NCBI GenBank assembly: GCA_017161305.1
Contig: CP031518.1
Location: forward strand, 2,232,001 to 2,296,000
Direction of reading: 5' to 3'
Source: Treponema ruminis
GTDB taxonomy: Bacteria > Spirochaetota > Spirochaetia > Treponematales > Treponemataceae
Length of the DNA: 64,000 nt
Shown here in pieces: positions 26,267 to 33,448 of the stretch. Below the pieces are notes generated by a model. The model saw only the letters and a list, made by a program, of their open reading frames with translations. It was not told where the DNA came from and did not search any database. The translations under genes were made by a program, and so were the position numbers. Numbering within the stretch: position 1 is the first letter of the stretch; each line of letters opens with the position of its first letter.

Positions 26267-26315
26267 ATATATAATAAAAGAATAAGGCCAGCGGCTTTTT
26301 ATAGGAGAGCTTATT

Positions 26316-26576
26316 ATGTCCGATAAAAAATTCACTAAAATCGACTGCAAGGAACTCAAACTTGGCATGCGCTTTTCCGCACCAGTTTTCTTTGATGATG
26401 GAGAGAATATGTTCCTTGGCGAAGAAAAGGCTTTAAAAAATTATCATATAAATGCAATCCAGCGCTGGAATATTGAATATCTTCTGACTTACGGGCATCT
26501 TGTCACAGACGGCAAGGAACCCACTTCCGACTCACTTTACATGCTTGAAGACCTGGAAGAAGTCGAAGAACTGTAA
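26316..26576 (+). CDS. 86-aa protein resembling an HD-GYP N-terminal region
   Basis: The small protein (ELKLGMRFSAPVFFDDGENMFLG, then NAIQRWNIEYLLTYG) resembles the N-terminal sensory segment that precedes HD-GYP domains in some cyclic-di-GMP phosphodiesterases. Here it stands alone and ends in an acidic helix. GGAGAG precedes the ATG. It lies between flagellar-export-like genes and yraN. Function unknown; it could be a regulatory remnant or a true small regulator. Confidence 0.6.
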   Translation: MSDKKFTKIDCKELKLGMRFSAPVFFDDGENMFLGEEKALKNYHINAIQRWNIEYLLTYGHLVTDGKEPTSDSLYMLEDLEEVEEL

Positions 26577-26590
26577 AAAGTCTTTTTGGC

Positions 26591-26604
26591 TTAGGAGTGA
26601 GGAG
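26591..26604 (+). repeat. TTAGGAG-type repeat unit forming the yraN ribosome site
   Basis: TTAGGAGTGAGGAG is one copy of the degenerate intergenic repeat seen at 7289-7350 and 38709-38725. Here it supplies AGGAG just before the TTG start. Confidence 0.5.
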
Positions 26605-26606
26605 TT

Positions 26607-26975
26607 TTGAAGGAATCGACCCGTTCTAAAGGAAATTCCGGAGAAGATAAGGCAGCTGCTTTTTTGCTGAGTGAATCTTATCGCATAATTGAGCGAAATT
26701 TTCGGACAAGAAGCGGGGAAATTGATATAATAGCGCAAAAGGATGATGTTCTGGTTTTTGTGGAAGTTAAGGCCTTGCCCTCTGGCGATGCAGAAACACT
26801 TGCACACGAACTTGATATTAGAAAACAGAGAAAAATTATTAAAACGGCTAATTTTTTTCTCGTAAAACATCGAGAATATAATAGCAGCAAAATCAGATTT
26901 GATGTTATCGTCATTGACATGCCTAATCTGCCGCCTGTTTATCATATTCCAAATGCTTTTACGGAGTTCGTATGA
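26607..26975 (+). CDS. YraN-family (UPF0102) nuclease-fold protein
   Basis: This 122-aa protein has the PD-(D/E)xK-like core of the UPF0102 family: GEDKAAAFLLSESYRIIERNF, then RSGEIDIIAQKDDVLVFVEVK. Members are predicted DNA/Holliday-junction nucleases often found near rnhB or the rplS cluster. The start appears to be TTG 26607; no ATG or GTG fits, and the preceding repeat gives a ribosome site. It overlaps the next ORF by 4 nt. Confidence 0.82.
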   Translation: MKESTRSKGNSGEDKAAAFLLSESYRIIERNFRTRSGEIDIIAQKDDVLVFVEVKALPSGDAETLAHELDIRKQRKIIKTANFFLVKHREYNSSKIRFDVIVIDMPNLPPVYHIPNAFTEFV

Positions 26976-27157
26976 CTTCTTCTAAATCAGTCGTATTAGA
27001 CGGAACATTCTCACCTCGCGTTATGGAACTGCGCAAAAAAATTCACGATGCAGATTACATAGACTACGCTGTTCAAAGAATCGCGCAGGTTTTGAGCCGT
27101 AAAATTGTTGAGGACAGCGAGCAGCAGTTAATGAGGAGAAGGCATGAGTCGAAATGA
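26972..27157 (+). CDS. Conserved-looking 61-aa protein, possibly FlgM-like
   Basis: This small hydrophilic protein overlaps yraN by an ATGA. Its centre (SPRVMELRKKIHDADYIDYAVQ, then RIAQVLSRKIV) has the spacing of the helix-turn-helix region of FlgM anti-sigma factors, but the match is weak and may be chance. It ends in a basic cluster and overlaps the next gene by 14 nt. The flagellar flavour of the neighbourhood makes the FlgM idea worth testing. Confidence 0.5.
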   Translation: MTSSKSVVLDGTFSPRVMELRKKIHDADYIDYAVQRIAQVLSRKIVEDSEQQLMRRRHESK

Positions 27158-27701
27158 CCGACGACGTGGCGGAAGAAACCGAAACTGGAACAACCGCGAC
27201 AATAATAACGAAAAAAATGAGCGCCAGAAATCACAGGAAGCTCGTTTTAATGACAGGGCTGAGCGGGCCGAAAAGAATCATGAAAGTCGTGGAAGCGGTG
27301 CTTACGAGCGCAGGCAGGAACGACGCCGTCTTTTAAATTCAGTAAGTCAGAAAGAAATCGAAGAAAGCAGAATCGCAATCAAAGCATTCAAAGAACATGT
27401 CGTCACCTGTGAAATTTGCGGTGAGGCCATCGAAGATCTGGCAAATGCAATCTCAAACAAGGGAAGCGATAATCCTGTTCATTTTGACTGTGTTATTTCA
27501 AAACTAAATGAAAGTGAAAAGCCAGGCATGAACGAAAAGATTGCCTATATCGGCCAGGGAAAATTTGCCCTGCTTCATTTTGCAAATCCCCACGATCAAA
27601 AGCATTTTACAATCCGTAAGACAATCGAATGGGAAGCCAGGGATGCTGAAAGGGGCAGCTGGCGCAACGAAATGGCGGGTCTCTTCAGCCAGGTAAAATA
27701 G
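27144..27701 (+). CDS. Basic/acidic tail protein with a C-x2-C ... H-x2-C zinc motif
   Basis: The 185-aa product starts with about 75 residues of low-complexity Arg/Asn/Glu-rich sequence, then a small domain with CEICGEAIEDL and, about 30 residues later, VHFDC, arranged as a treble-clef-like zinc site. The rest (KIAYIGQGKFALLHF, then KHFTIRKTIEWE) is compact. The disordered Arg-rich head suggests nucleic-acid binding. The ATG follows AGGAGAAGG and overlaps the previous gene. No family is recognised. Confidence 0.65.
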   Translation: MSRNDRRRGGRNRNWNNRDNNNEKNERQKSQEARFNDRAERAEKNHESRGSGAYERRQERRRLLNSVSQKEIEESRIAIKAFKEHVVTCEICGEAIEDLANAISNKGSDNPVHFDCVISKLNESEKPGMNEKIAYIGQGKFALLHFANPHDQKHFTIRKTIEWEARDAERGSWRNEMAGLFSQVK

Positions 27702-27703
27702 AA

Positions 27704-28555
27704 CTAAAAGTGAATCCTGATTCCACCGCTGACTCCGTGCCAGTGAGTGGAATCGACATCTTCCGTCCCTGTTTCAAAATACTTCCAGCCGGAAAAAATC
27801 TCAAAGCGGTCAATCATTATTCCCAGCTGCAGGTCTGAATCATAAACAAAGACATCATTTGCATAAAACTGCCAGCCCAGGTCCCATTTTAGGGCAAGGG
27901 GCTTGAAGGGGTAGGACTTAAACTCAAAGCCCATGAAAAATGCACTGTCCTTGAGGATTGGCGTAACGTCATTGTACCATTTTGTCCAGCCCAGCTTGCA
28001 GTATAAGCTCAGAGGGTTGAACTGAAATACCGGCAGGTTAATTCCGAGGTGGACGTTTCCCATGTTTCCGTCACCGCTTACATGGTCATAAAAAATTGCG
28101 TTTTCTGCGTATATTCCGATTAATGGGTAAAACATGCAGTTGAATTTCGTTTCGTTGCCGATTGCAAGGTCCTTGAGCCAGAAGGCGGACGTGTCCAGCG
28201 AGAATCTCCAGTATCTGTTTGGGGAATTATAGGACTCCGCATTTTCGGCTTCAAGGGAAATGAAGTCATTGTAAACCAGGTATTTTGAGCCTGGCGAAGA
28301 ATAGGGATATGGACAGTATCTTGCCTCTGCATTGAAAAGCCAGAGGTAGGCGAAAATTTCTATAAAAAACTCTGCGAGGGAAGTCTCGGCATCATCATGA
28401 AATGAAGAAGAAGATGATGATTTGGATTTTTTTTCTTCGCCTGAGGATTCTTTTTCTTCCTGTGAATCTTCAATTGCCTTGTCGAAATCGCCGAAAGATG
28501 AAAGCGGAGTATAAAAACTGATAAGTATCAAAAAAGCAGCAAAAAGTTTTTTCAT
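27704..28555 (-). CDS. Predicted outer-membrane protein of unknown function
   Basis: This 283-aa protein has a signal peptide (MKKLFAAFLILISFYTPLSS) and an acidic Ser-rich linker (about 25-55), then about 200 residues of alternating aromatic strands ending GIRIHF, as expected for a small outer-membrane beta-barrel. It is convergent with the preceding gene (2-nt gap). Its ATG lies only 23 nt after the 3' end of tRNA-Leu and lacks a ribosome site and a clear promoter, so it may be expressed by read-through from the tRNA. Confidence 0.68.
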   Translation of the reverse strand: MKKLFAAFLILISFYTPLSSFGDFDKAIEDSQEEKESSGEEKKSKSSSSSSFHDDAETSLAEFFIEIFAYLWLFNAEARYCPYPYSSPGSKYLVYNDFISLEAENAESYNSPNRYWRFSLDTSAFWLKDLAIGNETKFNCMFYPLIGIYAENAIFYDHVSGDGNMGNVHLGINLPVFQFNPLSLYCKLGWTKWYNDVTPILKDSAFFMGFEFKSYPFKPLALKWDLGWQFYANDVFVYDSDLQLGIMIDRFEIFSGWKYFETGTEDVDSTHWHGVSGGIRIHF

Positions 28556-28578
28556 GCTTGTCTTTGAAGCGGAAAATG

Positions 28579-28666
28579 TGCCAGGAACCGGAATCGAACC
28601 GGCACGACGGTATTAGCTGTCGAGGGATTTTAAGTCCCTTGTGTCTACCTATTCCACCATCCTGGC
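28579..28666 (-). tRNA. tRNA-Leu (anticodon UAA)
   Basis: This is an 88-nt class II tRNA. The acceptor stem GCCAGGA pairs with TCCTGGC, followed by discriminator A. The anticodon loop reads ACTTAAAAT (TAA), the extra arm is long, and the T-loop is GGTTCGATTCC. CCA is not encoded. Confidence 0.95.
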
Positions 28667-28698
28667 ATCGTTATTTGTGTTTCCATAAATAACTCAAA

Positions 28699-28728
28699 GA
28701 TTATATCACAAAATCGGCCTGTTTTTCA
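28699..28728 (-). promoter_or_regulatory. Promoter of tRNA-Leu
   Basis: On the minus strand TTGAAA (28723-28728), an 18-nt spacer and TATAAT (28699-28704), the latter preceded by TGA to give an extended -10 (TGATATAAT). The expected start lies about 25 nt before the tRNA 5' end. Confidence 0.65.
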
Positions 28729-28776
28729 AGATTTCAGCCCATTTTTCTGTGGCTTTCTGCCCCTTTTTCATTAACT

Positions 28777-28805
28777 TTGCAAAGATTTTGTAAATCCGAT
28801 AGAAT
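28777..28805 (+). promoter_or_regulatory. Leaderless promoter of tatD
   Basis: TTGCAA (28777-28782), a 17-nt spacer and TAGAAT (28800-28805). The tatD ATG begins 6 nt after the -10 box, with no ribosome-binding site between. Confidence 0.6.
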
Positions 28806-28811
28806 GAAGCC

Positions 28812-29675
28812 ATGTTCAGCGATACACATTTTCATTTTCATCATTTAATTGAAGACGGACTGGATGGAGTCGAGATTTTAAGCCAGCTCGTCGAAAGAAA
28901 TACATTTTTCGGCCTTGATATCGGAACGAAATGCGATGATTTGCTCCGCCGCCACGTTCAGTTTCAGGAGACTTTCGCCAAAATGCAACCGGGGCTTCGG
29001 GATGCCGCAAGCGAGATGATTTATTATTCTGCGGGAATCTGGCCTGATGTAGACGAAATCAAAAATCGAAATGAGTCCATGAAAAAACTGGAAGACTCAA
29101 TCGAGACCTTTATGGATAAATCTCATCTTGTTGCAATCGGTGAGTGCGGCCTTGACCATCACTGGAACCCGAGCGGAGTTGACGGTCGTTGCGAGAGTGA
29201 CTTTGACCAGAGCGTTTACGAGGGTGAAAAAGAGCTTTTCCAGATGCAGATTGACCTGGCCCGCAAAATGGACCTTCCTGTAATCGTCCACAGCCGCGAT
29301 GCCTTTGATGACACCCTTGACTGCTTAAAGAACATGGGCTATCACAAGGGAATCATTCACTGTTATTCTTACGGAAAGAAAGAAGCCCGCAAATTCTTAG
29401 ACTTGGGCTGGCATATTGCCTTTGGCGGTGGCGTAACCTACACCAAAAAAGCCAAAATGGAAGAAATGCAGGAGCTGCTCCGCTTTGTACCTGGCGATCG
29501 TCTTTTAATGGAAACGGATTCGCCATATCTTGCCCCGGTTCCTTTCCGCGGTCAGATTAACACACCTGTTCTGATTGAGCACTGCTACTCTTTCGTAGCC
29601 CAGGCCCGCGGAATGATGATGAGCGAGCTGAGCGTTCAGGTTGACCGAAATATCCGGGAGCTTTTCAAGCTGTAA
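28812..29675 (+). CDS. tatD: TatD-family metal-dependent hydrolase/DNase
   Basis: The 287-aa TIM-barrel hydrolase has the metal-binding motifs of TatD: DTHFHFHH at the N-terminus, GECGLDHHW near 113, VIVHSRDA near 157, GIIHCYSY near 180 and METDSPYLAP near 235. Family members are 3'-5' DNases or deoxyribonucleases. Residues 30-80 contain a longer insertion than in short TatD proteins. The start has no ribosome site but directly follows a promoter, so the mRNA is probably leaderless. Confidence 0.9.
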   Translation: MFSDTHFHFHHLIEDGLDGVEILSQLVERNTFFGLDIGTKCDDLLRRHVQFQETFAKMQPGLRDAASEMIYYSAGIWPDVDEIKNRNESMKKLEDSIETFMDKSHLVAIGECGLDHHWNPSGVDGRCESDFDQSVYEGEKELFQMQIDLARKMDLPVIVHSRDAFDDTLDCLKNMGYHKGIIHCYSYGKKEARKFLDLGWHIAFGGGVTYTKKAKMEEMQELLRFVPGDRLLMETDSPYLAPVPFRGQINTPVLIEHCYSFVAQARGMMMSELSVQVDRNIRELFKL

Positions 29676-29681
29676 AAAAAA

Positions 29682-29713
29682 TAACCCCAGTCAAAAAAAA
29701 CTGACTGGGGTTA
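29682..29713. terminator. Bidirectional terminator between tatD and pgi
   Basis: A perfect 12-bp stem (29682-29693 with 29702-29713) and an 8-nt A-rich loop. The preceding A8 gives a T-tract for minus-strand transcripts coming from pgi; the plus side is followed by ATCATTTT. Confidence 0.88.
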
Positions 29714-29764
29714 ATCATTTTCATAGACTAAACACAAAATCTGTATTCATCTGTGGTTTAAATC

Positions 29765-29794
29765 TTACAAGTCCAAAAGCTCTGTATAGGCTTC
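29765..29794 (-). other. Second copy of the pgi C-terminal tail coding sequence
   Basis: On the minus strand this reads GAA GCC TAT ACA GAG CTT TTG GAC TTG TAA, i.e. EAYTELLDL-stop. The real pgi ends KAYTELLDL-stop about 93 nt upstream, but with largely different codons. It looks like a relic of an older pgi 3' end. Confidence 0.6.
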
Positions 29795-29800
29795 GAACAG

Positions 29801-29885
29801 GAAATCCATCCTTGGATTTCCTGATTCGTACGAGAATTTTCTTGCAGAAAATTCTCTCTTTGCTTTTTCTGCACATCCTGTGCAG
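29801..29885. repeat. Triple-hairpin repeat, copy 1
   Basis: Three consecutive perfect hairpins lie between the relic tail and the pgi stop: GAAATCCA/TGGATTTC (29801-29820), GAGAATTTTC/GAAAATTCTC with loop TTGCA (29832-29856) and CTGCACA/TGTGCAG with loop TCC (29869-29885). A similar trio with different stem sequences occurs at 39665-39740. Confidence 0.6.
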
Positions 29886-29887
29886 CA

Positions 29888-31474
29888 TTAAAGGTCTAAC
29901 AATTCAGTATAAGCCTTTAATGCACCATCGGCTTTTCCAGAGAGAACTGTCTTTGCGAGCTTTTTGCCCAGCTGAACGCCTTCCTGGTCGAAGCTGTTGA
30001 TGTTCCATACGAAGCCCTGGAACATTACCTTGTTCTCGAAGTGAGCGAGAAGGGCACCGAGTACGCTTGGTGTGAGCTGTTTTGCGTAGATGAGGCTTGA
30101 TGGTCGCTCACCTGCGAAAGATTTGTTAGGGTCAGAGTCTGCTTTACCGCAAGCGAATGCCATGATCTGGGCAGTAACGTTTGCACCGAGCTTTGTCTGG
30201 CTTGTTGAGTCTTCGATTACAACATCGTTTCCAGCCTGGTTCTCTTTGAATGCGATGAACTGGAGAGGAATGATGTCTGTTCCCTGGTGAAGGAGCTGGT
30301 AGAATGAGTGCTGGCCGTTTGTGCCTGGCTCACCGAAGATTACCGGGCCTGTAACGTAGTCGATTGCGTCACCGAAGCGGTTTACGCTCTTTCCGTTTGA
30401 TTCCATGTCGAGCTGCTGCAAGTGTGCAGGGAAGCGGCTCAAAGCCTGTGAGTATGGAAGAACGGCTGTTGCAGGATAATTCTGAACGTTGCGCTCGTAG
30501 ATTCCGATGAGGGCGTCCAAGAGAGCCGGGTTTTTGAGGATGTCTTCGTTTGTAGCGAGTTTGTCTTCTTCAGCGGCTCCCTTGAGGAAGTCGTCGAATA
30601 CTTTTGCGCCGAATGCGAGTGAAAGAACAGCTCCGCCTACTCCTGATGTAGAAGAATAGCGGCCGCCGATGTAGTCATCCATGTAGAATGCTTCGAGATA
30701 GTCCGGGTTGTGAGCCAGTGGAGAAGTCTCAGAAGTAACTGCGATCATGTGCTTAGACGGCTCAAGACCTGCTTTTTTGAGGGCGTCCTTTACGAATGAT
30801 TCGTTTGTGAGTGTCTCAAGTGTTGTTCCTGATTTTGAAACAAGAATGAAGATTGAGTGAGCCAAATCAGTTGATTTGAGGACTGCTGTTGCGTCGTCAG
30901 GGTCAACGTTCGAAATGAATTTTGCTTCCATTTTGAATGTGCCAGTAGCCTTTGCCCAGTTTTCCAAAGCGAGGTACATAGCGCGTGGGCCCAAATCAGA
31001 ACCACCGATACCAATCTGAACGACTGTAGTGAATTTTTCGCCCTTTGCGTTTACGATTGCTCCAGAGTGAACTTTCTCTGCGAAATCAGCGATGCGTTTC
31101 TGCTCGTTGATGTAGAAGTCGCGTTTGTTTGCTCCGTCAGCCATGACGTTGTTTCCGAGCTGACCGCGGCAGAGGTGGTGCAATACCATGCGCTTCTCAC
31201 CTGTGTTGATTACTTCACCGTTGTATGTTGCAGCAAATTTTTCTGTAAGCTGAGCTTCAGCTGCAAGCTCTTTGAGGACTGCGAGAACTTTGTCATCGAC
31301 CTGTTTTGCAGCGTAGTTGTAAGTAAGACCTGCTCCCATTGGAACTGAATATTTTTTGACCCTTTCAGCAGCATTTGCGTCTGAAAGCTCTTTTTTGACG
31401 CTCACAGCATTTTTGAGCGACTGGAGTTTTTTGTAAGAAGAAAGTTTGTCAAGATTTTCCCAAGTAATAGCCAT
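29888..31474 (-). CDS. pgi: Glucose-6-phosphate isomerase
   Basis: This 528-aa glycolytic enzyme interconverts glucose-6-phosphate and fructose-6-phosphate. Family signatures are intact: IGIGGSDLGPRAMYLAL, SKSGTTLETLTN (phosphate-binding), GGRYSSTSGVGGAVLSLAFG, and GTNGQHSFYQLLHQGTDIIP with the catalytic His region near 385. Length is normal. GAGGAAA precedes the ATG. The 3' end abuts three hairpins and a second copy of its own last nine codons, which suggests a rearrangement at this terminus. Confidence 0.96.
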   Translation of the reverse strand: MAITWENLDKLSSYKKLQSLKNAVSVKKELSDANAAERVKKYSVPMGAGLTYNYAAKQVDDKVLAVLKELAAEAQLTEKFAATYNGEVINTGEKRMVLHHLCRGQLGNNVMADGANKRDFYINEQKRIADFAEKVHSGAIVNAKGEKFTTVVQIGIGGSDLGPRAMYLALENWAKATGTFKMEAKFISNVDPDDATAVLKSTDLAHSIFILVSKSGTTLETLTNESFVKDALKKAGLEPSKHMIAVTSETSPLAHNPDYLEAFYMDDYIGGRYSSTSGVGGAVLSLAFGAKVFDDFLKGAAEEDKLATNEDILKNPALLDALIGIYERNVQNYPATAVLPYSQALSRFPAHLQQLDMESNGKSVNRFGDAIDYVTGPVIFGEPGTNGQHSFYQLLHQGTDIIPLQFIAFKENQAGNDVVIEDSTSQTKLGANVTAQIMAFACGKADSDPNKSFAGERPSSLIYAKQLTPSVLGALLAHFENKVMFQGFVWNINSFDQEGVQLGKKLAKTVLSGKADGALKAYTELLDL

Positions 31475-31506
31475 GGTATTTCCTCGATTAAAAATTAAGA
31501 TAGAGG

Positions 31507-31515
31507 ATTATATCA
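31507..31515 (-). promoter_or_regulatory. Extended -10 promoter element of pgi
   Basis: TGATATAAT on the minus strand, 33 nt before the pgi ATG. The 14-nt stretch GATTATATCACAAA (plus strand) is identical to that at the tRNA-Leu promoter. No good -35 is visible. Confidence 0.55.
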
Positions 31516-31592
31516 CAAAGTGAATGGACTTTGGAAGAGAAAAGGCGGGAGAAAAGCTGAGTTTTGAATAAAAGTGCCGTATATCAGTACAA

Positions 31593-32066
31593 TTACGATA
31601 TTTTGCAGTCCGGGTGGGCAGCTGATGCGCTTGCAGAATCTTTTTTGAGACCCAGCATTTCCTTCATTGTACGCCAGCCCAGTTCTGCACATTTTACGCG
31701 GGCAGGCATGTGTTGGATTTGGCGGAGGGCGCTTGCTTCGTCGAGTTCCTCAATCTGCTCTTCGGTGACGGTTCCCTGAATCATGCCCATAAAGATTTCG
31801 CAGAGGCGGAGGGCTTCTTCTTCGCTTTTGCCTATGATTAAATCAAGCATCATGTCGCAGCTGGCCTGAGAGATGGCACAGCCTGAACCTGAAAAAGCGC
31901 CGTCCTTTACATTTCCGTCCTCAACTTTTAATTTGAGTGTGATGTTGTCACCGCAGCTGGGGTTTACTCCCTGCAAGCTGAGTGTTTCGCCGGTCATTTC
32001 GGTCTTGTGACTTGGATTTATATTGTGTTCGTTTAAAATTTCGCGATAAAGTTCTTTTGTTTCCAT
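31593..32066 (-). CDS. sufU: Fe-S cluster scaffold SufU/NifU-like
   Basis: The 157-aa protein has the IscU/SufU fold with its ligand cysteines in NPSCGDNITL, SGSGCAISQASCDMM and RVKCAELGW. It collects sulfur from SufS and passes it to SufBCD, or serves as a scaffold. It is separated by about 4.5 kb from sufCBD, and no sufS is in the window. The ATG has no ribosome site; an extended -10 TGATAAAAT lies 6 nt upstream at the very end of the kinase gene, so it may have its own leaderless transcript. Confidence 0.9.
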   Translation of the reverse strand: METKELYREILNEHNINPSHKTEMTGETLSLQGVNPSCGDNITLKLKVEDGNVKDGAFSGSGCAISQASCDMMLDLIIGKSEEEALRLCEIFMGMIQGTVTEEQIEELDEASALRQIQHMPARVKCAELGWRTMKEMLGLKKDSASASAAHPDCKIS

Positions 32067-32072
32067 AATTGT

Positions 32073-32081
32073 ATTTTATCA
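32073..32081 (-). promoter_or_regulatory. Candidate leaderless extended -10 promoter of sufU
   Basis: TGATAAAAT on the minus strand, ending 6 nt before the sufU ATG and lying between the kinase stop and sufU. No -35 is recognisable. Confidence 0.45.
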
Positions 32082-32084
32082 GTT

Positions 32085-33422
32085 TTATCGTTTTTTGGGT
32101 ATGGCCAGAGTGAATTCTGCCCACTCTCCAAGTTCACTTTCGGCTATTAGGGTACCGTCGTGGTCTGTAGCGATTGCCCGTGCGATTGCAAGACCTAAGC
32201 CGCAGCCGCCTGTCTTTCGGACTCGTGATGAATCTGAGCGGTAGAAGCGGAGGAAGATTTTTTCAAGCTCTTCTTTTGGGATTCCGGCACCTGTATTTCG
32301 GACCTTGTAAATGATTTTCTGACCTTCAGCGTAGGCCCTGACAGTGATGTGAGCCCCTTCTTCTGAATTTTTGAGGGCATTGTCCACGAGAATGATGAAA
32401 ATCTGTTTGAGTGATTTTTCGTCACCGTTACATGTGAGACCTTTTTCGATGTCAAATTCGAGGGTTTTACCTGCTTCAAAAGCGACGACCTCAAAAGGAA
32501 GGACTGAATTTTCGACCGCATTTGAAAAGTCGAAATCGCAGAAAGTGAGTTCGTTCCTTCCAGCATCATTTTTGGCAAGGTAAAGCAAATCCCTGACAAG
32601 TTCGCCCATGCGCTTGTTTTCAGTCTTGATGTAATCAAGCCACTTGTTGCCCTTGATTTCGCTTTCAAGAACGTCAATGTTTGCTCCGATTACGGCAATC
32701 GGGGTTTTAAGCTCATGACTTGCGTCTGCGATGAACTGCTTCTGCTTGATAAAGGCGTCTTCGGCAGGACGAATCATGTAATTTGAGATAGGAATTGAAA
32801 TTAAGACTGAAACAATTATACTGAAAAGATAAAGCAGGGTAGAGTAAGTATAAAGTTTGCTCAGTGTCTTAAGCTCGGAGTTGCGGTTGACCATACAGAT
32901 AAGCTGCTGGTTGCCCCTGAGATCGCGGATGTAAAAGCTGACACCGCTCAGTGAGCCGTGCTTTTTGCCGCTTTTGCGGATTTCCTTGACGAGGTGATTG
33001 ATTTCGTCGTTCGTGTAGTTTAAAGGGAAGTCCTGAATGAGCTCCATGATGGAATTGTCTGAATTGACTTTGACGGAAAAATAATTACGCAGGTTGGCCT
33101 GACTTGTCCTTTCGATTCGGAAAACATCAGTGATTGTATGAAGGAAATCTTCCGGTCGCTCCCTGCTTGCCGAAGAAGTCGCATCGATGTCCATCAGAAG
33201 CTCGTTCTGCTTTTGCCGGGGGATCATTTTATCATTAAACAGCCTTGGCCGCGGACTATGACCGTTATTATTTGCAAGAAATACAAGAAACTCTTTTGTC
33301 TCGTTTGATTCCCGCCTTGTGATTGTTACGTTGAGCGTAAGCAAAATTGTGGCGAAAACAAACATTTCGATAAAAATCATCGAATAAACAAATTTGACTT
33401 TGAGCTGTTTAATGACCTGCAT
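32085..33422 (-). CDS. Sensor histidine kinase of a two-component system
   Basis: This 445-aa membrane kinase has TM1 near residues 10-32, a sensor domain of about 160 residues, TM2 near 195-215, and a dimerisation helix with the phospho-His in FIADASHELKTPIAVIG. The ATPase has N-box DNALKNSEEG, G1 NTGAGIPKEELEKIFLRFYR and G2 GCGLGLAIARAIA. It lies 26 nt after its OmpR-type regulator; GGAGGGAG precedes the ATG. The signal is unknown. Confidence 0.92.
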   Translation of the reverse strand: MQVIKQLKVKFVYSMIFIEMFVFATILLTLNVTITRRESNETKEFLVFLANNNGHSPRPRLFNDKMIPRQKQNELLMDIDATSSASRERPEDFLHTITDVFRIERTSQANLRNYFSVKVNSDNSIMELIQDFPLNYTNDEINHLVKEIRKSGKKHGSLSGVSFYIRDLRGNQQLICMVNRNSELKTLSKLYTYSTLLYLFSIIVSVLISIPISNYMIRPAEDAFIKQKQFIADASHELKTPIAVIGANIDVLESEIKGNKWLDYIKTENKRMGELVRDLLYLAKNDAGRNELTFCDFDFSNAVENSVLPFEVVAFEAGKTLEFDIEKGLTCNGDEKSLKQIFIILVDNALKNSEEGAHITVRAYAEGQKIIYKVRNTGAGIPKEELEKIFLRFYRSDSSRVRKTGGCGLGLAIARAIATDHDGTLIAESELGEWAEFTLAIPKKR

Positions 33423-33448
33423 AGGCTCCCTCCGGAACGGAATTATTA

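Noticed and set aside
26267..26315. AAGGCCAGCGGCTTTTT before the 86-aa ORF as a terminator
   Set aside because: The stem is very short with a mismatch, and the following gene has a close ribosome site consistent with co-transcription.
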